Shown: positions 31,148 through 40,100 of the stretch, one piece after another
Numbering within the stretch: the first letter of the stretch is position 1
Layout: every line of letters begins with the position of its first letter
From: Rhodanobacteraceae bacterium
GTDB taxonomy: Bacteria > Pseudomonadota > Gammaproteobacteria > Xanthomonadales > Rhodanobacteraceae
Reading direction: 5' to 3'
Assembly (NCBI GenBank): GCA_003142815.1
Contig: PLNP01000024.1
Span: 1-49,187 of the forward strand
Length of the DNA: 49,187 nucleotides
Notes under the pieces: generated by a model
The model's input: only the letters and a program-made list of their open reading frames with translations
The model's database searches: none
What the model was told of the DNA's origin: nothing
Position numbers and translations under genes: made by a program

Positions 31148-32314
31148 TTAATCCAGCACTCGGCGGGCGTACGCGCCGCCGCGCGTCGCGACGACCTCGC
31201 CTTCGAGTTCGAGCATCAGCAGCATCGACGACAACGCCGCAACCGGTAATCCGCTGCGTTCGGCGAGTTGGTCGATGCCGAGCGACTCGTGGCCGAGCGC
31301 GGCGAACAGGTTCGCATAGTCCGCATAGTCCGCGCGATCCGATGCCGCGTTTCGTGCACACGCGCCACCCGGCGCAGGCGCCGATGCCGGCGCTGAGTGC
31401 AGCTGCTCGCGCAGGCGCGCGCCAAGAGCGTGCGCCAGCGGCGCGAGTTCGGCGATGACCTCCTCGGCGGTTTCGACCAACTTGGCGCCATTGCGGATCA
31501 ATTGATGGCAGCCACGTGCCAGCGGACTATGGATCGAGCCCGGGATCGCGAATACCTCGCGCCCGCTTTCGGCTGCGTTGCGCGCGGTGATCAACGAGCC
31601 AGAGCGCACCCCCGCCTCGACGACGAGGGTGCCGAGGCTAAGTCCAGCGATGACCCGGTTGCGGCGCGGGAAATGGCTCGGATGGCCCGGCGTTCCCGGT
31701 GGGAATTCGCTGACCAGCGCGCCCTGCGTTTGGATTCTGGTGGCCAAACCGTGATGTTTCGGCGGATAAACGAGATCGGGCCCAGTGCCGAGCACCGCGA
31801 TGGTTGTGCCGCCGGCATCCAGCGCGGCGGTATGCGCGGCGCCGTCGATGCCTTCAGCCATGCCGCTGGTGATCGCAAAACCCGCCCCGGCCAACGCGCG
31901 CGCGAAGCTCGATGCCGTCGCGAAGCCGCTTTGGCTTGCATTGCGGCTGCCGACTATCGCGATCTGCGGCAACCACAACGCGGTCGCGTCGCCCGCCACG
32001 AACAACGCCGCTGGCGCCGCGGGGATCTCGTTGAGCAGCGCCGGAAAGTCCGCATCGTCAAACGTCAGCAACGCATGGTCCGGCGCGCCGAGCCAGGCGA
32101 TGTCGGCTGCCAGCGCGGCCATGTCCGGCGCGCGCAGCCAATCGCGGCAGGCCCGGTCGGCGCGTGGGTATGCGCCGCGCCGCGCCGCCGCCAGTGCGGA
32201 CGAGATGTCAGCGTGCGCGGCCATCAGTTCACGCACTGCGACCGGGCCCAACCCGGGCGCGCGCAGCAGGGTCAGCCACGCCAGCAGCGGCGTGCGGTTC
32301 GATTCGATATCCAT
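31148..32314 (-). CDS. dprA: DNA-processing protein A (natural transformation)
   Basis: A 388-residue protein that loads RecA on incoming single-stranded DNA during transformation. An N-terminal helix-hairpin region (LRAPGLGPVAVRELMAAH, about 15-35) precedes the Rossmann-like core with IAIVGSRNASQSG, FAITSGMAEGIDGAAHTAAL, FPPGTPGHPSHFPRRNRVIAGLS, VVEAGVRSGSLITARNAAE and GREVFAIPGSIHSPLARGCHQLIRNGA. The C-terminal winged-helix segment (about 320-385; LGIDQLAERSGLPVAALSSML) is the usual DprA tail. It lies downstream of the LysM gene on the same strand, the xanthomonad order. Confidence 0.95.
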   Translation of the reverse strand: MDIESNRTPLLAWLTLLRAPGLGPVAVRELMAAHADISSALAAARRGAYPRADRACRDWLRAPDMAALAADIAWLGAPDHALLTFDDADFPALLNEIPAAPAALFVAGDATALWLPQIAIVGSRNASQSGFATASSFARALAGAGFAITSGMAEGIDGAAHTAALDAGGTTIAVLGTGPDLVYPPKHHGLATRIQTQGALVSEFPPGTPGHPSHFPRRNRVIAGLSLGTLVVEAGVRSGSLITARNAAESGREVFAIPGSIHSPLARGCHQLIRNGAKLVETAEEVIAELAPLAHALGARLREQLHSAPASAPAPGGACARNAASDRADYADYANLFAALGHESLGIDQLAERSGLPVAALSSMLLMLELEGEVVATRGGAYARRVLD

Positions 32315-32392
32315 TGGGCGAAGTCTAGCCGGCGCCTACAACGAACGCGGCGCGATGTTGCCTTCGCACCGCGTAGGAAAATGCCTTGCCAG

Positions 32393-32490
32393 AGGCGAGG
32401 GAGTATGGGCGAGGGCGCAAGCCCGTCAGGTTGCAAAGGTGGCCAGACGCATGATTTTCGCGCCCTCGCCCCTATTCCCTCGTCCCTATC
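32393..32490. repeat. Inverted repeat, ggcgagggcgc family, copy 1
   Basis: aggcgagggagtatgggcg (from 32393) and its partner at about 32459-32487 (gcgccctcgcccctattccc) form an imperfect stem with a 40-base centre. It lies just after the LysM stop codon and may end that transcript. A related copy follows dtd (47775-47885). Confidence 0.7.
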
Positions 32491-32491
32491 C

Positions 32492-33652
32492 TCACGGTGT
32501 CTTGTTCGGATCGTGCAGGAAATCGCCCAGGTGCACGGGCTTCACCGCATCCATGACCAAGCCGTAGCTGACCCGTTTGAAGGTGCGGAAGATCATCACA
32601 TGGCCGATGAATTCCGGTGGCAGCGTGACGGTCGCGTCGCTCGGGTGGAAGAACTTGCGCGTGCTGCCTTCGGTGTAGCCGGTGCGATCGAGCACGTCGT
32701 CGCCGGGATGGTAGATGCTGAACGTCTGCCCATTCTCGATGTTGTCTTCCGCGCCGCGCGACAGCGCGACCACCTGGCGCGGACCGACCGCGTCCAACGC
32801 ATCGGAGAACGCGATCACCCGCATGTTGTCGGGCACGTGGTTCGGTGAATGCGGTACGTACTGGTCGTCGTAAGGCTGCTCTTCGATCGGTAGCACGTAG
32901 TCGCCCGCGCGCACCTCGAAATCGGAATATGTGACCAGCGCCGACGACACGTCGCCACCGCGGGTCACTTCGGCGGTACCAAAATTGATCATCTCGTAAC
33001 CGAGGAAGCGCACGTTGCCTTGCAGGGTGAACTCGTTCAGGCCGTGCCGCCACAGCATGGCCGGGCGGCCATCGCGCGCATCCGGTTCCTGGCGATAGAC
33101 CTCGCGCGGCGCGTGCTCATCGACCGGCGGCATGTCGTAATAGCGGCCCATCGGGTGCACCAGCGCGAATTTCTGGCCCGGCTGCGCATTCAGGCCGCGG
33201 ATATAGATGAGCTGACCAGTGGTGCCGCGCAGCTGGTTTTCCTCGATCCCGACGACGTGTGGCGCGTGCTTGTAGGTATCTTCGTCGACAATGCGCGTGT
33301 TCTTCAGCCACTGCTTCAGCGCCGACAGCGGAATCGGCGGGATCGCGTCGTCCAGCGAGGTTTCACGCATATGCGGTTCGATCGAGCCGCGGCCCTGGCC
33401 GACGTGGCTACCGCTGAGCACCAGCTCATCGCCCGGATAAATAAGGTGCGGATTCCTGACCTGGGGATTGTCCTGCCAGATCTCCGGCCACAGCCATGGC
33501 TGCTTCAGGAAGCGCGCGGAGATGCTCCAGAGCGTGTCGCCCTTCTTGACGATGTAGCGATCCGGATGATGGTCGGCCCATTGCACGGACGCGGCGAACA
33601 CCGTGAGGGTGAACAGCAGTCCCGCTGAAACCGAAAGCAGTTTTTTAAGCAT
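32492..33652 (-). CDS. LysM-domain envelope protein
   Basis: A 386-residue exported protein. The signal peptide LLSVSAGLLFTLTVFAASVQ leads to one LysM peptidoglycan-binding domain at about residues 32-80 (YIVKKGDTLWSISARFLKQPWLWPEIWQDNP; NPHLIYPGDELVL). The remaining 300 residues are a conserved beta-rich region without known catalytic motifs; it is the long LysM protein usually encoded beside dprA in xanthomonads. It probably sits in the periplasm on the cell wall. I start it at the ATG at 33652 (MLKKLLSV), since the signal peptide begins there; an ATG at 33670 and a TTG at 33676 are alternatives. Divergent from def across about 530 bases. Confidence 0.87.
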   Translation of the reverse strand: MLKKLLSVSAGLLFTLTVFAASVQWADHHPDRYIVKKGDTLWSISARFLKQPWLWPEIWQDNPQVRNPHLIYPGDELVLSGSHVGQGRGSIEPHMRETSLDDAIPPIPLSALKQWLKNTRIVDEDTYKHAPHVVGIEENQLRGTTGQLIYIRGLNAQPGQKFALVHPMGRYYDMPPVDEHAPREVYRQEPDARDGRPAMLWRHGLNEFTLQGNVRFLGYEMINFGTAEVTRGGDVSSALVTYSDFEVRAGDYVLPIEEQPYDDQYVPHSPNHVPDNMRVIAFSDALDAVGPRQVVALSRGAEDNIENGQTFSIYHPGDDVLDRTGYTEGSTRKFFHPSDATVTLPPEFIGHVMIFRTFKRVSYGLVMDAVKPVHLGDFLHDPNKTP

Positions 33653-33830
33653 GACGGCCAATCCCCTCATCCCCAAGCACTTTCCGGAGTGTAATGCAAA
33701 AGTTAATGGTTAGAAAACGAACTGCGTCGCAGGTGGCGATTACAGGCATGTGTGGTGGCGCGGGCACCCGACGCCGCTGTCGCGATGAGCTGCGTGCCGG
33801 CAGCCGGTGCGCTCGCCGCCACCATCACCG

Positions 33831-33950
33831 ATGCTCGCGTTGGTGCCGAATGGCAACGCCACCCAGCTCCTGCTCGTCGGCACCACCAGCGATCTGCAGC
33901 TCGGCCTCGACCAGAGCGGACCGTTCGTGCTGGAACGCCACGCGGACTGA
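33831..33950 (+). pseudogene. Short C-terminal gene remnant before a terminator
   Basis: The plus-strand frame encodes MLALVPNGNATQLLLVG.. to FVLERHAD and a stop at 33948-33950, 39 residues with G/C-rich third positions like the surrounding genes. A rho-independent terminator starts 20 bases after the stop. No ribosome site precedes the ATG and no homology is recognised, so it reads as the tail of a gene whose 5' part was lost. A coding-like piece in another frame just upstream (AGALAATITDARVGAEW, about 33800-33850) could be the same gene before a frameshift. Confidence 0.35.
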
Positions 33951-33969
33951 GCGAAAAGTCCATCTCACC

Positions 33970-34003
33970 GGCGCCCCGCTGCAACGGCGGGCGTCTTTTT
34001 TTT
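33970..34003 (+). terminator. Rho-independent terminator
   Basis: ggcgccc (33970-33976) pairs with gggcgtc (33989-33995), with one G-U pair, around a 12-base loop that can pair a little further, followed by eight T (33996-34003). It follows the short gene remnant and precedes def. Confidence 0.75.
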
Positions 34004-34178
34004 GGGGAGGTACCCAGGCGTCCCTCTCCCGCTCGCAGCAGGGGAGTCGACGCGGAGACGTGTGTCATGCCGCTCGACGCTTCGCATCGCGCGAGCAGTC
34101 GTCAATCGGTAGAATCCCGCGCTTTCAACCACTTGGAACCGCGCCGGCCGCCCGCATTTCGGGTTGGGTGGTGACGAC

Positions 34179-34682
34179 ATGGCCAAACTGACAATCCTCG
34201 AATATCCCGATCCGCGCCTGCGCATCACCGCGCAGCCGGTCACCGTGTTCAACGCGGAATTGAAGCGCCTCGTCGCCGACATGTTCGAGATGATGTACGC
34301 CGCGCCCGGCGTCGGCCTTGCGGCGACCCAGGTCGACGTGCACAAGCAGTTGCTGGTCGCCGACATGTCCGAGGACAGCAACCAGCCGCTCGTGCTGATC
34401 AATCCGCGCATCCTCGAAAAAGACGGTGACCAGGTCTTTCAGGAGGGCTGTCTGTCGTTTCCGGGCATCTATGCCGATGTCGAGCGCGCGCTGCGGGTCA
34501 AGGTTGCCGCGCAGGACATCGACGGCAACGGTTTCGTGCTTGAGGTCAAAGGTCCACTCGCGGCCTGCGTCCAGCACGAAATGGACCATCTCGTCGGCAA
34601 GCTGTTCGTCGATTACCTGTCTGCGCTGAAGCGCACGCTGCTGCTCAAGCGCATGGAAAAGAAGCGCCGCCAGAGCGCGTGA
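34179..34682 (+). CDS. def: Peptide deformylase
   Basis: A 167-residue metalloenzyme that removes the N-formyl group from new proteins. All three motifs are intact: GVGLAATQ (motif I), EGCLSF (motif II, Cys metal ligand) and HEMDH (motif III, two His ligands and the catalytic Glu). Length is as in E. coli (169). The ATG at 34179 gives the standard [15 protein letters not shown] start. It heads the plus-strand run def-fmt-rsmB, although a REP-type palindrome and 186 bases separate it from fmt. Confidence 0.97.
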   Translation: MAKLTILEYPDPRLRITAQPVTVFNAELKRLVADMFEMMYAAPGVGLAATQVDVHKQLLVADMSEDSNQPLVLINPRILEKDGDQVFQEGCLSFPGIYADVERALRVKVAAQDIDGNGFVLEVKGPLAACVQHEMDHLVGKLFVDYLSALKRTLLLKRMEKKRRQSA

Positions 34683-34730
34683 GCGATTCGCCGCTACACT
34701 GCGCGTCGAGGTGACCTCGGCCACCAACAG

Positions 34731-34811
34731 CTCGTCGTCCCGGCGAAAGCCGGGACCCAGTGTCTTTGCGGCCCACTGAAGACGCTGGGTTCTGGCTTTC
34801 GCCGGAATGAC
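34731..34811. repeat. REP-type inverted repeat (cgtcgtcccggcgaaagccggg family), copy 2
   Basis: The left arm ctcgtcgtcccggcgaaagc is identical to that of copy 1 at 22235; the right arm (ctgggttctggctttcgccg..) is diverged, so the palindrome is less perfect. It lies between def and fmt. Confidence 0.85.
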
Positions 34812-34868
34812 TAGACCTTGGTTTCCCGACTTCCTTCGTCGCGTCGATTCCGGACAGTTTGAGCCGCC

Positions 34869-35813
34869 ATGACCCAACCGCTACGCCTGGTGTTCGCCGG
34901 AACACCGCAATTCGCCGTGCCCTCGCTGCAAGCGTGCTTGCGCAGCGGCGCGCAGGTCGTGGCCGCCTACACGCAACCCGATCGCCCGGCCGGCCGCGGC
35001 CAAAAGCTCGCCGCGAGTCCGGTCAAGTCGGCTGCGCTCGCGGCCAATGTGCCGGTCGAACAACCTGAAACCTTGCGTGACGCGCGCGAGCGCGAGCGCC
35101 TGCGTGCGTACGCACCTGATCTCATCGTCGTCGTGGCCTACGGCCTGATCCTGCCGAAAAGCGTGCTCACGATTGGACGCCTCGGCTGCTGGAACGTGCA
35201 TGCCTCGCTGCTGCCGCGCTGGCGCGGTGCCGCGCCGATCCAGCGCGCGATCCTCGCCGGCGACACGGAAACCGGCGTCGGCCTGATGCAGATGGAAGCC
35301 GGCCTCGACACCGGCCCGCTGCTGCTCGAAAAGCGCACGCCGATCGCGCCCGACGACAGCGGCGGCACGCTGCATGATCGTCTAGCCGCACTCGGTGCCG
35401 ACGCGCTCGCGAACGGCCTCGCGCGTGCGTTGCGCGGTGAGGTGCTGGTCGCGACGCCGCAGTCTGCCGATGGCATGACGTACGCGCACAAACTCGACAA
35501 GGCCGAAGCACGGCTCGACTGGAACGACTCGGCCGCTGCGCTCGCGCGCAAGGTGCGCGCGTTCGATCCGTGGCCGGTTGCCGAGGCCGAGATCCGCGGT
35601 GAGCGTGTGCGCATCTGGGCGGCTGAAGCGGTCGCGGTCGATGCGCAGGCGGCGCCGGGCAGTCTCGTCGCCACGCATCATTGCGACGCTATCGACATCG
35701 CGACCGGCGACGGCGTGCTGCGCATCCGCGAACTGCAACGCGATGGCGGCCGGCGTATGCAGGCGCGCGATTGGCTCAACGCGCGCCGCGACAAGGTGGT
35801 TCACGATGCATAA
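34869..35813 (+). CDS. fmt: Methionyl-tRNA formyltransferase
   Basis: A 314-residue enzyme that formylates initiator Met-tRNA with 10-formyl-tetrahydrofolate. [18 protein letters not shown] opens the Rossmann domain; the folate and catalytic region reads [12 protein letters not shown] and [33 protein letters not shown] follows. The OB-fold C-terminal domain is complete. Its last 8 bases overlap rsmB (ATGCATAA at 35806-35813), so the two are translationally coupled. Product and partner (def) act at opposite ends of the same formyl-methionine cycle. Confidence 0.97.
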   Translation: MTQPLRLVFAGTPQFAVPSLQACLRSGAQVVAAYTQPDRPAGRGQKLAASPVKSAALAANVPVEQPETLRDARERERLRAYAPDLIVVVAYGLILPKSVLTIGRLGCWNVHASLLPRWRGAAPIQRAILAGDTETGVGLMQMEAGLDTGPLLLEKRTPIAPDDSGGTLHDRLAALGADALANGLARALRGEVLVATPQSADGMTYAHKLDKAEARLDWNDSAAALARKVRAFDPWPVAEAEIRGERVRIWAAEAVAVDAQAAPGSLVATHHCDAIDIATGDGVLRIRELQRDGGRRMQARDWLNARRDKVVHDA

Positions 35814-37173
35814 ACCGGCCAAGCCGATGCGCGCACGCGGCGCGGCCAAAAAGCCGCGACAGCCGGAAACACCGGGCGCCGCGTTGCGCGCCGAGGCTGC
35901 ACGTGCGCTGGCGCGCGTCGTTTTCGAAGGCGCATCGCTGCGCAGTGCGCTCGCCGATGCGAATCCGCGCATTGCCGATTCGCGCGATCGCGCGCTGCTC
36001 GCCGCCTCGCTGTTCGCCGCGTCGCGTTGGTGGCTGCGTTTCGATGCGGCGCTCGATGCATTGACCGAAAAACCATTGCCGGCGAAGGCACGCAACGTGC
36101 GCGCGTTGCTGGTCATCGGCATCGCCCAGCTGGCCGTGCTCGGCCTGGTCGAGTACGCCGTCGTCGCAGCCAGCGTTGATGCTGTCCGCGTCCTCGGCCA
36201 GCCGCACTATGCCGGATTGGTCAACGCGGTGCTGCGCCGCTTCCTGCGCGAACGCGCCGCGCTGGAGGCGAAGCTTGATGAGAATCCGGTCACGCGTCAC
36301 GCGCATCCGCGTTGGTTGATCGATGCGATCGCACGGGACTGGCCCGACCACGTCGATGCAATCCTCGCCGCAAACAACTGCGAGGCGCCGTTGACCTTGC
36401 GCGTGAACACGCGGCGTGGCGAACGCGCCGCGCTGCTAGAAAAATTCCGCGCTGCCGACATCCAAGCCGCCGCGCACGCGGATCTCCCCGATGCGATCGT
36501 GCTCTCCGCGAGCACCGACGTGACGCGCCTGCCGGGGTATGCGGATGGCGCATTCTCGGTGCAGGACGGCGCCGCCCAGCGCGTCGTCGATCTGTTCGAT
36601 CTTCGTGATGGCCAGCATGTGCTCGACGCCTGCGCGGCGCCGGGCGGCAAGACCGCGCACCTGCTCGAGCGCGCGAAGGTCGATCTGGTCGCGCTCGACA
36701 GTGATCCCTCGCGCCTGCCGCGTGTGCACGACAATCTCGCCCGGCTCGGATTGGGCGCGATCGTGCTGGCCGGTGACGCCGCCACGCCGGATGCATGGTG
36801 GGATGGACGGCCGTTCGATCGCATCTTGATCGACGCGCCTTGTTCGGCGACCGGCATCATCCGTCGCCAACCCGACATCAAGCTGCACCGGCGCGGCGCC
36901 GACATTGCGCCACTCGCGGCAAACCAGCAGCGTCTGCTGGACGCGCTGTGGCCTTTGCTGGCAGCGGGCGGGCGGCTAGTCTATGCGACGTGTTCGCTGC
37001 TGCGCGCAGAGAACGAGGCGCTCATCGCGATCTTCCTCGACGCGCACGCCGACGCACGTGCGCTGCCGCTGCCGGAACAGTTCGGTCACGCGGCCGGCAG
37101 TGGTCGGCAGAACCTGCCGGGCGAGGGCGGCATGGATGGTTTCTACTATGCGTTGCTCGAAAAGAATTCTTGA
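35806..37173 (+). CDS. rsmB: 16S rRNA (cytosine-967-C5)-methyltransferase
   Basis: A 455-residue protein with an N-terminal NusB-like RNA-binding domain (about 25-165; [11 protein letters not shown] near its end) and a C-terminal SAM-dependent methyltransferase. Motif I is [14 protein letters not shown], motif [10 protein letters not shown] (proton-donor Cys) and motif VI YATCSLL (catalytic Cys). It methylates C967 of 16S rRNA. The N-terminus has a short basic extension ([19 protein letters not shown]). It overlaps fmt by 8 bases and is followed within 30 bases by a run of REP-type repeats. Confidence 0.96.
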   Translation: MHKPAKPMRARGAAKKPRQPETPGAALRAEAARALARVVFEGASLRSALADANPRIADSRDRALLAASLFAASRWWLRFDAALDALTEKPLPAKARNVRALLVIGIAQLAVLGLVEYAVVAASVDAVRVLGQPHYAGLVNAVLRRFLRERAALEAKLDENPVTRHAHPRWLIDAIARDWPDHVDAILAANNCEAPLTLRVNTRRGERAALLEKFRAADIQAAAHADLPDAIVLSASTDVTRLPGYADGAFSVQDGAAQRVVDLFDLRDGQHVLDACAAPGGKTAHLLERAKVDLVALDSDPSRLPRVHDNLARLGLGAIVLAGDAATPDAWWDGRPFDRILIDAPCSATGIIRRQPDIKLHRRGADIAPLAANQQRLLDALWPLLAAGGRLVYATCSLLRAENEALIAIFLDAHADARALPLPEQFGHAAGSGRQNLPGEGGMDGFYYALLEKNS

Positions 37174-37203
37174 GGACAGCATTGGCGAGCCTCGCTGCGC
37201 CGC

Positions 37204-37347
37204 GGTCGCGGCTGCGCCGCTCCTACAAGGAATCGCTTCTGCAGGAGCGGCGCAGCCGCGACCACAACGAGGGTACGCTTTTGTAGGAGCGGCGCAGCCG
37301 CGACCCCAGCGAGTGTCCGCGTCTGCAGGAGCGGCGCAGCCGCGACC
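37204..37347. repeat. Cluster of four gcaggagcggcgcagccgcg REP units
   Basis: One minus-oriented unit (37204-37228) and three plus-oriented units (about 37239-37263, 37279-37305, 37323-37347) of the phrase gtaggagcggcgcagccgcg. They fill the rsmB-DUF4390 gap and run into the 5' end of the DUF4390 frame. The same family is found inside polA and at 42008-42055. Confidence 0.93.
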
Positions 37348-37909
37348 GGAAGGTAGCGGACGATGCCTCCGCGCATTCGGGCTGATCGCGGCGATCGGCT
37401 TGCTCGCCGGGTGTTCGGCGCTCGCCGAGCAGACACCCGGCGCGCTCGCCGTGCGCAACGCGCAGATCAGCACGATCGCCGGCAGCGCGGTGCTCGTGCT
37501 TGGCCTGGACTGTCGCCTCAGCGGGCCGATGCAAGACGCACTCGACCACGGCATTCCGCTCACGCTGCAGATCGATCTTCGCGCCGGTCGCTGGCCGGCC
37601 ACCAAGGCCAGCGCGGCGCGGCGCATCGAACTGCGTTATTTTCCGCTGTCGCAGCGTTACCAGTTGCGTGAACTCGACACGGACGACGTGCGCAGTTTCG
37701 CCACGCCCGCGTATCTCGTCGCCGCGCTCGGTTCCTTGCGCATCGATTTGCCCGCGGCTTTCGCGGCATTGCCGGCAATGACGCCGCTGCACGTCTCCGC
37801 GGCGCTCGATCCGGCCGCGTTGCCGGGCGCGCTGCGGCTGCCGGCGCTGTTCGAACCCGCCTGGCGGCTCGCCGCATCGGACTACACATGGAACGATCCG
37901 GCGCATTGA
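37313..37909 (+). CDS. DUF4390 lipoprotein, 5' end overlapped by repeats
   Basis: The plus-strand frame encodes FGLIAAIGLLAGCSALAEQ, a signal peptide with lipobox LLAGC, then a domain with LAVRNAQIS, DALDHGIPLTLQIDL, RRIELRYFPLSQRYQLREL and LPALFEPAWRLAASDYTW, the DUF4390 pattern. This protein is regularly encoded between rsmB and ntrY in beta- and gammaproteobacteria; its role is unknown. No ATG precedes the signal peptide in frame. The best start is a GTG at 37313, within the repeat cluster and without a ribosome site; CTG and TTG codons inside the hydrophobic stretch are alternatives. Either the repeats displaced the native start or the gene now uses a weak one. The 3' end overlaps ntrY by 22 bases. 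Confidence 0.72.
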   Translation: MSASAGAAQPRPEGSGRCLRAFGLIAAIGLLAGCSALAEQTPGALAVRNAQISTIAGSAVLVLGLDCRLSGPMQDALDHGIPLTLQIDLRAGRWPATKASAARRIELRYFPLSQRYQLRELDTDDVRSFATPAYLVAALGSLRIDLPAAFAALPAMTPLHVSAALDPAALPGALRLPALFEPAWRLAASDYTWNDPAH

Positions 37910-40056
37910 ATTTCCTGTTTCGACGCGCATTGCCAGCGATTGCGATCGCGGCGTTGTTGCTGGCGTCGCTGAAACTCGCCGAGGACGCGGCCGGCGATGG
38001 CAGTCGCGTGGCGATGCACTACCGCTGGGTGCTCGGAGCGGCCGCGCTCGCGTTGGCCGTGCTCGCGCTCGCGATCGGCCAGCGTTTGTGGAGATTGCGC
38101 GCGGACATCGCCCGCGCAGCGCCCGGGGCACGTCTCAACCGGCGTCTGCTGCTGGTGTTGATCCTGCTCGCGGTTCCGCCGGTCGTCGTCGTGTATGGCT
38201 TCGCGTTGCGCTTCCTCGACGCGACCGTCGACAACTGGTTCAACGTGCACCTCGAACAGGCGCTCGACGATGCGCTGGAGCTTGGCCGCATCGTCATCGA
38301 CGAACACCTGCACAGCGCCGAGACGGCAAGCGCCGGGCTCGCCAGGCAACTGGCGGCGGAGCCGGCGACGTCGGAACAGGCTGTGCTCGACGCGGCGATC
38401 GAACCGCTCGGGGCGATCCAGTTGACGGTGTTCGGCGCAGATGGTCGCGTGCTTGCGACCGCGAGTTCCGATCCGCGTTACCTCGATCCGCCCTTGCCCG
38501 ACAGTGCGTTGCTGATGCGCGTCGAGGCTGACGGACGCTACGCCGCGGCCGAACCCCTTGGCGATGCGCTGGCGCTGCGCATCGCGTTACCGCTCGCAGT
38601 GGGCGGCGACAGCGACACGCGGCCACAGAGTCGATTGTTGCAAGGTATCTTCCCGCTGCCGGCGCGTCTGCAACCGTTGACGCGAGGCATCGAGAACGCG
38701 AGTTTCGATTTCCAACGCCTGAAATTCCTGCGCGGCTCACTGAAGCTGACGTTTGCGCTGATCCTTTCCTTCGTGCTGCTGCTGTCGGTGTTCGCGGTGG
38801 TACTCGCCGCGTTCGGTGTCGCGCGGCGTCTGGTCGCGCCGATCGGGCGACTCGCCGCCGCAACGCGCGCGGTCGGCGCGGGGCGCTACGACACACCGCT
38901 GCCGACGCCGAGCGACGACGAACTCGGGTTTCTTGTGCATTCGTTCGCGCAGATGACGCGTGAACTCGAATTCAGCAGTGCGAGTGCGCGCAAGAGCGCC
39001 CGCGAAACCGAGCAGCAGCGGGCGTGGCTCGAAGCGGTGCTCGAACGCCTGTCCGCCGGCGTGCTCGGCTTCGATCGCGATGGCCGCCTGCGCGTCGCCA
39101 ATCGCGCGGCCGAAGCGATCCTCGACGTAACCCTCGCCCGCCATCTGGGCCGCAGTCCCGGCGACCTCAAGAACGAACGCGCCGAGCTGGCGCCGTTCGT
39201 CGATCCGCTTGCCCGGCATCTGCGCGAGAACCTGCGCGAGTGGCGCGAGGAAGTCGTCATCGAAACCGCCGCGGGCCGGCGCATGCTGATGCTGCGCGGC
39301 GCCGCGCTGCCCGATCATGCTGGCTACGTCGCCGTATTCGATGATCTGACCGTACTCAATCGCGCCCAGCGCGACGCGGCCTGGGGCGAAGTCGCGCGGC
39401 GGCTCGCCCATGAAGTGAAGAATCCGCTGACGCCGATCCAGCTCGCGGCCGAGCGTCTGCGCCGGCGCTTTCTCGGCCGTCTGCCGCCGGAAGAGGGCGA
39501 GCTGATCGACCGTGCCACGCACACGATCGTGACCCAGGTCGAGGCCCTCAAGACGATGGTCAACGCATTTGCCGACTACGCACGACCACCGCAGTTGGCG
39601 GCGCGACCGATCGCGCTGCATGCGCTCCTCGGCGAGGTGCTCGATCTCTACGAAAACGACCAGCGCATCAGCCTGACCCGTCAGCTCGCCGACGGCGAGC
39701 CGCGCGTGAGAGTCGATGCGGTGCGTCTGCGCCAGGCCTTGCACAACCTGATGAAGAACGCGCTCGAAGCGATCGGTGAAACGCGCAAGCCGCAAATCCA
39801 GATCGTGACGCGCATCGTCCGCGACAACGAACAGGATTGGGTCGAACTGAGCGTCGCCGACAATGGCCCGGGCCTGCCCGCCGACTTCGGCGAGCGCTGG
39901 TTCGAGCCGTACACGTCGAGCAAGGCGCGTGGCACCGGACTTGGCCTCGCCGTGGTCAAGAAGATCGTCGAGGAACACGGCGGCAGCGTGCGCGCCGGGA
40001 AGGCAGCACAGGGCGGCGCGATGTTCACGCTGCGGCTACCGCTGGAGGTCGCGTGA
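37888..40056 (+). CDS. ntrY: NtrY-type sensor histidine kinase
   Basis: A 722-residue membrane kinase. Helices lie at about 11-30, 47-66 and 88-112, then a periplasmic region (115-280), a fourth helix (about 290-315), HAMP (ARRLVAPIGRLAAATRAVG), PAS (about 375-480) and the kinase core. The phosphorylated histidine is His508 in RRLAHEVKNPLTPIQ, the NtrY-type H box; the N box is HNLMKNALEAIGE and the G boxes VADNGPGLP and GTGLGLAVVKKI. NtrY/NtrX systems respond to nitrogen, redox or envelope state. The start overlaps the DUF4390 gene; a TTG at 37906 overlapping its stop is an alternative. The matching regulator is at 42727, not directly downstream as is usual. Confidence 0.9.
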   Translation: MERSGALNFLFRRALPAIAIAALLLASLKLAEDAAGDGSRVAMHYRWVLGAAALALAVLALAIGQRLWRLRADIARAAPGARLNRRLLLVLILLAVPPVVVVYGFALRFLDATVDNWFNVHLEQALDDALELGRIVIDEHLHSAETASAGLARQLAAEPATSEQAVLDAAIEPLGAIQLTVFGADGRVLATASSDPRYLDPPLPDSALLMRVEADGRYAAAEPLGDALALRIALPLAVGGDSDTRPQSRLLQGIFPLPARLQPLTRGIENASFDFQRLKFLRGSLKLTFALILSFVLLLSVFAVVLAAFGVARRLVAPIGRLAAATRAVGAGRYDTPLPTPSDDELGFLVHSFAQMTRELEFSSASARKSARETEQQRAWLEAVLERLSAGVLGFDRDGRLRVANRAAEAILDVTLARHLGRSPGDLKNERAELAPFVDPLARHLRENLREWREEVVIETAAGRRMLMLRGAALPDHAGYVAVFDDLTVLNRAQRDAAWGEVARRLAHEVKNPLTPIQLAAERLRRRFLGRLPPEEGELIDRATHTIVTQVEALKTMVNAFADYARPPQLAARPIALHALLGEVLDLYENDQRISLTRQLADGEPRVRVDAVRLRQALHNLMKNALEAIGETRKPQIQIVTRIVRDNEQDWVELSVADNGPGLPADFGERWFEPYTSSKARGTGLGLAVVKKIVEEHGGSVRAGKAAQGGAMFTLRLPLEVA

Positions 40057-40100
40057 ATGTTGGTGCATGCAGGGAGACGCGGCTTTCACGCGCAGCCGGA

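Larger units (their letters stand above)
33653..34178. other. Divergent region between LysM gene and def
   Basis: About 525 bases holding the promoters of the two divergent units, a short coding remnant (33831-33950) and a rho-independent terminator (33970-34003), both listed separately. Nothing else is supported. Confidence 0.5.

Noticed and set aside
30935-31249. Short plus-strand frame beginning MMIKRSSRK between topA and dprA
   Set aside because: It reads through the palindromic repeat and into antisense dprA; no ribosome site or domain.
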